Assembly: GCA_900548905.1 (NCBI GenBank)
Contig: URMK01000016.1
Location: 1 to 64,000, forward strand
Origin: an uncultured Lachnospiraceae bacterium
Lineage (GTDB): Bacteria > Bacillota > Clostridia > Lachnospirales > Lachnospiraceae
Direction of reading: 5' to 3'
Length of the DNA: 64,000 bases
Shown here: piece by piece, positions 60,508 through 64,000 of the stretch
Position numbering within the stretch: the first letter of the stretch is position 1
Layout: each line of letters opens with the position of its first letter
The notes under the pieces: model-generated
Databases searched by the model: none
Told to the model about the DNA's origin: nothing
What the model saw: the letters and a program-made list of their open reading frames with translations, nothing else
Program-made: the position numbers and the translations under genes

Positions 60508-61464
60508 TCAGAACAGGCTGGATTCGGTGGATTTCTTGCTGACGGCATTTGTTATCAGCAAAAAGGCCACATTGACCAGCGTATTAAAAAGCCCGATGGC
60601 GGTTGATTTGGAATACATGGGGGTACCGCTGGTGGGAAATGACAAGCGGTAAGTATAGGTGGAAATCACATCCGCCACATCATAAGTAGACGCGTTATAG
60701 AGCAGCAGGATTTTCTCATAACCTACGTTCAGGATATTTCCCATACGCAGGATAAAAAGGATCATGATCGTGGGAAGCAGGCCGGGCAGCGTGATATGAA
60801 GCATCTGCCGGAACCGGTTTGCCCCATCCACGCGGGCCGCTTCATACTGTTCCTGGTCAATGCCGGCCAGCGCCGCCAGATAAATAATGGAATCCCACCC
60901 TATTTTCTGCCATATATCCGACACTACATAGATCGTCCTGAAATAACCCGGATTCACAAGATAGTTCTCCGCCGTTCCCCCGAACAGAGACGCTATCTGC
61001 CCGAAAAGGCCGTCCTGCATACAGAATATCTTCACCATCGCGCACATGACCACCATGGAAATAAAATACGGCATATAGGTGATTGTCTGTACTGTTTTTT
61101 TGAAGGTCCTGTGACGCACCTCATTTATGAGAAGTGCCAGAAGGATCGGTGCAGGAAAGCTGAATACGATTGTCAGCCCGCTGAGCAGGAAGGTATTCTT
61201 AATTACACGCGGGAAATAAGGATCCGTCACAAAATTGGCAAACCATTTGTACCAGGGGTTTGCCCAGGACGATCCCTGGATCCCCCTGGTGATCTTGTAA
61301 TCTTTGAAAGCTATGATAAGGCCGTACATGGGTTTATAGCAGAAAAGGCCCAGATAAACCAAAACCGGAAGGATCATAATATACTTCCACTTATTCATAT
61401 TCCAGTCCCTGAGCAGCCTCTTTCTGAGCATTCCGGCACCGCCTTTTGCAGCATCAGCATTCAT
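60508..61464 (-). CDS. lplB: ABC transporter 3 permease, LplB-like (318 aa)
   Basis: MalF-like permease, with a basic N-terminus then MILPVLVYLGLFCYKPMYGLIIAFKDYKI, and EAA loop EQYEAARVDGANRFRQMLHI. ATG at 61464 follows AAAGGAG; the longer frame does not have a ribosome site. A stem-loop at 61492-61550 lies between it and the binding-protein gene. Confidence 0.92.
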   Translation of the reverse strand: MNADAAKGGAGMLRKRLLRDWNMNKWKYIMILPVLVYLGLFCYKPMYGLIIAFKDYKITRGIQGSSWANPWYKWFANFVTDPYFPRVIKNTFLLSGLTIVFSFPAPILLALLINEVRHRTFKKTVQTITYMPYFISMVVMCAMVKIFCMQDGLFGQIASLFGGTAENYLVNPGYFRTIYVVSDIWQKIGWDSIIYLAALAGIDQEQYEAARVDGANRFRQMLHITLPGLLPTIMILFILRMGNILNVGYEKILLLYNASTYDVADVISTYTYRLSFPTSGTPMYSKSTAIGLFNTLVNVAFLLITNAVSKKSTESSLF

Positions 61465-61491
61465 ATGTGTTCTTCTCCTTTCAAAACGCAT

Positions 61492-61550
61492 AAAGCCGGA
61501 CAGCAGCGAAAGACATGCGTCTTTCACTGCTGCCGCAAGCTTTCGGCTTT
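61492..61550 (-). other. Long intercistronic stem-loop
   Basis: Nested stems AAAGCCG/CGGCTTT and a 14-bp inner stem (CAGCAG.GAAAGAC / GTCTTTC.CTGCTG, one G-T pair) with a 4-nt loop. It follows the binding-protein stop and precedes the permease start, with no T-run. It probably stabilises upstream mRNA or attenuates permease expression. Confidence 0.7.
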
Positions 61551-61553
61551 CCG

Positions 61554-63254
61554 TTAACGCTCCTTGTACCGGTCATAGCATGCCTGGCGGATCGCAAGGA
61601 CACGGGACAAATGATAAGTTTCCAGATCAGACTGATACTTTTCCCATACGGCATCATCGTCGATGTCTTTGGACCCTGTGAGGAAGGCCGCATAGCTTTC
61701 TTCCACAAAGGTGGGGATATTCTGGGCGATCTCGTCCAGTTCGTCCGCCTCTTCCGTGGTAAAGGTAACGCCCACAGGCCATTTCCAGCCGCTGGTAACC
61801 GCCAGATTCTTTTCCTCATCCTCCGGATATACATAATACCATGTATCGTTGGCCGCAATCGCCGCCTCGCTGTTCTTCAGATACAGCAGGTTGGTTGCCT
61901 GAATTCCCGGAGCCCCCCAGGTCAGGCCGTTATATTTGGTCATCGGATCCGTATCCTTATCTTCTGTGACAAGGGCGGTAAAGGCCGGGACGCCTTGATC
62001 ATCATACTCCCAGGATACTCCCTGCGTCCCGTAATTCCAGTACAGGGAGCCTTCCTCCGTATAGGAATAATTCAATATCTGAAGGCACAGCTTCATCGTC
62101 TCTTCATCTGCCGATTTGGTAATGACTGACGTCTGCGTGCCGATGCCGGGGCCGCCGAATATTGATGAGATCTCCCCGTCATCCGACTTGGGATAAGGAA
62201 TCCCGATCCATACCGGCTCTTTGCCGTCCGCTTCCCGTTCCGTATTCCAGATATTCATCTGTCCCATGGAGGTAATTGCCACGCCGCACTTGTCATTATG
62301 GATCTTATCCTTGATCGTGGTGTCGTCCTCCGTCAGGATATCCTGGTCAATCAGCCCGTCCTCCCACAGCTTATTCTGCCAGCTTACATAATCACGCCAC
62401 TCTGGCTCCGCCTGGCCGAATCCGACCGTGCCGTCCTTCACGTACCAGCCGTTTCCGGCATCTGCATTCCCATAAGCGCCGAATGCGCCGGCAACACCCT
62501 CCGCCTTGTACCTGACCGAATAGGCTGAATTAAAGGTTGCGCCGTATTTCTCATGGAACACGCGGATCACGTTCTCAAACTCGGAAATCGTTTCCGGAAT
62601 TTCCAGCCCGCATTCCTTCAGCCAGTCCTCCCGCAGCACAGGCCCCTGGTAGCTGTCGTTCCAGCCGCCGTCCTCCCGGAAAAAACCAAATGCATAGTAC
62701 CGGCCGTCGTCCGTTTTCATGGCCCGGTCATAGGAAGGATCGGTCTGAAGCCATGCATAGTAGTCCGGGGCATATTCCTGAATATAATCCGTCAGATCCC
62801 AGATGATGTCGTCCTCGATATACTGGTTGGCGTTATTCATCCAGTAAACACCCATAATATCCGGCAGATTGGTGGGATCCGCCAGCAGAGTCGTGGTAAA
62901 GGTTGTTCCGTCGGAACCGGTGGTGGGAAACATCCATTCGATATCCACTCCCAGTTTCTCAGCCAGTCCGGTATGGAACGGGGATGCCGAGGCATCCGCA
63001 AATTTTTCATGAGGCAGTATATTGTCCTGTGCATACCAGCGGACTTTTCTATCGCTGCTTAACGGATATGTGACGCTTCCTGCTTCCGCTGTGACAGCTT
63101 CCCCGCCGTCATCCGGCTTTTCCGTGTTTTCTGTCTGCGCCGCGGATGCCGCCGTGTTTTCTTTTTCCCCCGCACCGCTGCCGCAGCCTGCCTGGGACAG
63201 CAGCATAACCACTGACATCCCCAGTGCCAGGATCGATGTAACTCTTTTTTTCAT
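61554..63254 (-). CDS. Sugar-binding lipoprotein of ABC transporter 3 (566 aa)
   Basis: Family 1 solute-binding protein (LplA/YtcQ-like) with lipoprotein signal ending SQAGC, then an Ala/Glu/Thr-rich linker. It is first in the operon binding protein-LplB-LplC. GAAGGAGAGG precedes ATG. The short upstream region has two dyads: GAAACC.GGTTTC (63304-63316) and TGTTAA/TTAACA (63335-63354), possible regulator sites, the second overlapping the XRE gene stop. The likely cargo is an oligosaccharide or glycoside, unspecified. Confidence 0.92.
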   Translation of the reverse strand: MKKRVTSILALGMSVVMLLSQAGCGSGAGEKENTAASAAQTENTEKPDDGGEAVTAEAGSVTYPLSSDRKVRWYAQDNILPHEKFADASASPFHTGLAEKLGVDIEWMFPTTGSDGTTFTTTLLADPTNLPDIMGVYWMNNANQYIEDDIIWDLTDYIQEYAPDYYAWLQTDPSYDRAMKTDDGRYYAFGFFREDGGWNDSYQGPVLREDWLKECGLEIPETISEFENVIRVFHEKYGATFNSAYSVRYKAEGVAGAFGAYGNADAGNGWYVKDGTVGFGQAEPEWRDYVSWQNKLWEDGLIDQDILTEDDTTIKDKIHNDKCGVAITSMGQMNIWNTEREADGKEPVWIGIPYPKSDDGEISSIFGGPGIGTQTSVITKSADEETMKLCLQILNYSYTEEGSLYWNYGTQGVSWEYDDQGVPAFTALVTEDKDTDPMTKYNGLTWGAPGIQATNLLYLKNSEAAIAANDTWYYVYPEDEEKNLAVTSGWKWPVGVTFTTEEADELDEIAQNIPTFVEESYAAFLTGSKDIDDDAVWEKYQSDLETYHLSRVLAIRQACYDRYKER

Positions 63255-63348
63255 GTAACCCTCTCCTTCTTAACTTTGTTTTATTTGTTCAACAGCTTCC
63301 CCCGAAACCGGGTTTCCCCGTCTTTTGGTTCCCCTGTTAAATCCCCTC

Positions 63349-63630
63349 TTAACAGCTGCTTTTTCCTTCCCCGTATTTTCCTTCATTTTTATACGTATCA
63401 CGCATAATTGATTTAAAAAAAATTTCCTTCGCCTTTTCCGGGGACAGGTCCAGGACGGAGGCCAACTCCACCATTTCATCCATTGCAGGCATCTGCTTCC
63501 CATTCAGGACCCGCATGAGCTGTCTTTCATTAATCCTGCTCTTGCGGGAAAGCTCTTCTACGGATTGAATTCCTTTCCGTTCGATTTCCGATTTTAATAT
63601 GTTCAAATCAACTATATACTTCATACGCAT
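63349..63630 (-). CDS. Small XRE-family regulator (93 aa)
   Basis: HTH protein: EIERKGIQSVEELSRKSRINERQLMRVLNGKQMPAMDEM, followed by ASVLDLSPEKAKEIFF, the usual tail of XRE domains. The start is ATG at 63630 (GAGG close upstream); the second ATG two codons on is also possible. It lies upstream of transporter 3 on the same strand (94-bp gap) and may regulate it. The promoter and a perfect operator dyad lie just upstream, so autoregulation is likely. Confidence 0.82.
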   Translation of the reverse strand: MRMKYIVDLNILKSEIERKGIQSVEELSRKSRINERQLMRVLNGKQMPAMDEMVELASVLDLSPEKAKEIFFKSIMRDTYKNEGKYGEGKSSC

Positions 63631-63648
63631 TTATCCTCAACGTAAAAT

Positions 63649-63665
63649 TATGCTTAATAAGCATA
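63649..63665. promoter_or_regulatory. Operator dyad of the XRE gene
   Basis: A perfect 8-bp dyad TATGCTTA-A-TAAGCATA directly downstream of the -10 box at 63669-63674. The position would block transcription when bound. Confidence 0.65.
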
Positions 63666-63668
63666 TTC

Positions 63669-63698
63669 ATAGTAACACAATATTCAGGAAAATGTCAA
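63669..63698 (-). promoter_or_regulatory. Promoter of the XRE gene
   Basis: Minus strand: TTGACA (63693-63698), 18 bp, TACTAT (63669-63674), followed by the dyad operator and the start codon at 63630. Confidence 0.7.
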
Positions 63699-63863
63699 TC
63701 CGTCTTGTAAGATCCTGCCATTCTATTTCCGCTCTCATTCTGAATCGATCCCGGTTGGCTATTTTGAACATTCGTTGCTTAGCGTGTAAATTTATGATAT
63801 ATTTACTGTGTATCAGTATTGACTTTTAAGCATGAGAAACATTTTGTAAACAGGTGATAATTC

Positions 63864-64000
63864 ATGAATCCGAATCCATACGAAACATTCCGCTCACGTA
63901 TGAAAGAACGCAGAACGATATTAAATATAACACTGACCGAAATAGCTGAAGCCCTGGATATCACACAGCCCACTGCCCAAAGATACGAGAGCGGTGAAAT
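63864..64000 (+). CDS. XRE-family regulator, cut by the window end
   Basis: ATG at 63864 after AGGTGATAATTC opens a frame to the window edge: MNPNPYETFRSRMKERRTIL then LTEIAEALDITQPTAQRYESGEI, a typical XRE/Cro HTH start. At least 45 residues are visible; the rest is outside the window. Divergent from the XRE gene at 63349-63630. Confidence 0.75.
   Translation, partial: MNPNPYETFRSRMKERRTILNITLTEIAEALDITQPTAQRYESGE

Overview
The window looks like a chromosomal segment of a gut-type Firmicute, most likely a Lachnospiraceae member (Blautia/Eisenbergiella/Enterocloster-like). This is inferred from Shine-Dalgarno-rich starts with some TTG starts, three Lpl/YtcQ-type sugar ABC transporters without their own ATPase, a YesMN two-component pair, a trimeric [FeFe] hydrogenase operon, and many glycoside hydrolases. 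Base composition is about balanced by eye, with a few AT-rich islands (about 31.1-31.9 kb, 39.4-40.2 kb, 54.9-55.3 kb, 63.6-63.9 kb). No rRNA, CRISPR array, transposase or phage gene was seen. One tRNA-Arg(ACG) is present.

Layout. 0-7 kb (minus): an ATPase/FtsX-type ABC exporter, a VOC protein, an unrecognised tail-anchored protein and a MATE exporter. 7.2-8.9 kb (plus): a second MATE exporter and the tRNA. 9-15.4 kb (minus): a SWIM-SNF2 helicase, a GH95 enzyme and a DppA-like D-aminopeptidase. 15.7-21.1 kb (plus): an OmpR-type regulator, a histidine kinase and an FtsX permease/ATPase pair, with an intrinsic terminator and phased direct repeats between the kinase and permease genes.

21.2-39.4 kb is mainly carbohydrate uptake and processing. 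Transporter 1 has its binding protein at 22.3 kb and its permeases at 27.5-29.4 kb, with YesN/YesM on the opposite strand between them and an esterase after the permeases. A DinJ/YoeB toxin-antitoxin pair, a 139-bp inverted-repeat element and a two-CXXC lipoprotein follow. Then come a second GH95 enzyme and transporter 2. Two near-duplicate XRE regulators with duplicated operator-like sites sit divergent to transporter 2.

40.3-45 kb (minus): an ECF sigma factor, a six-span membrane protein and an ABC-2 exporter, then an alpha/beta hydrolase with an elaborate palindromic 3' region. 45.1-50.1 kb (plus): a long leader and a HydC-HydB-HydA operon (NADH/ferredoxin-linked hydrogenase), then a VOC protein. 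50.2-58.1 kb: NUDIX, a secreted protein, GH127 with a divergent AraC regulator, a gene remnant, a 27-residue membrane peptide, a methyltransferase, a lipoprotein and a C45-type Ntn hydrolase. 58.4-63.3 kb (minus): transporter 3 followed by a secreted protein of four tandem repeats. The window ends with two divergent small XRE regulators, the last cut by the window edge.

Themes: modular sugar acquisition, with imported oligosaccharides or glycosides probably trimmed by GH95, GH127 and esterases and energised by an ATPase encoded elsewhere; several envelope-stress or drug-efflux modules; and fermentative H2 metabolism. Several short repeat families (GTAACTGTT...CACAGTTAC palindromes and two 33-35 nt families) occupy intergenic spaces. 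No single large novel system is certain. The best candidates for something undescribed are the 139-bp element at 31.86 kb, the palindrome cluster at 44.02 kb, the duplicated XRE/operator unit at 39.5 kb, the four-repeat secreted protein at 58.4 kb and the tail-anchored orphan at 4-5.6 kb.
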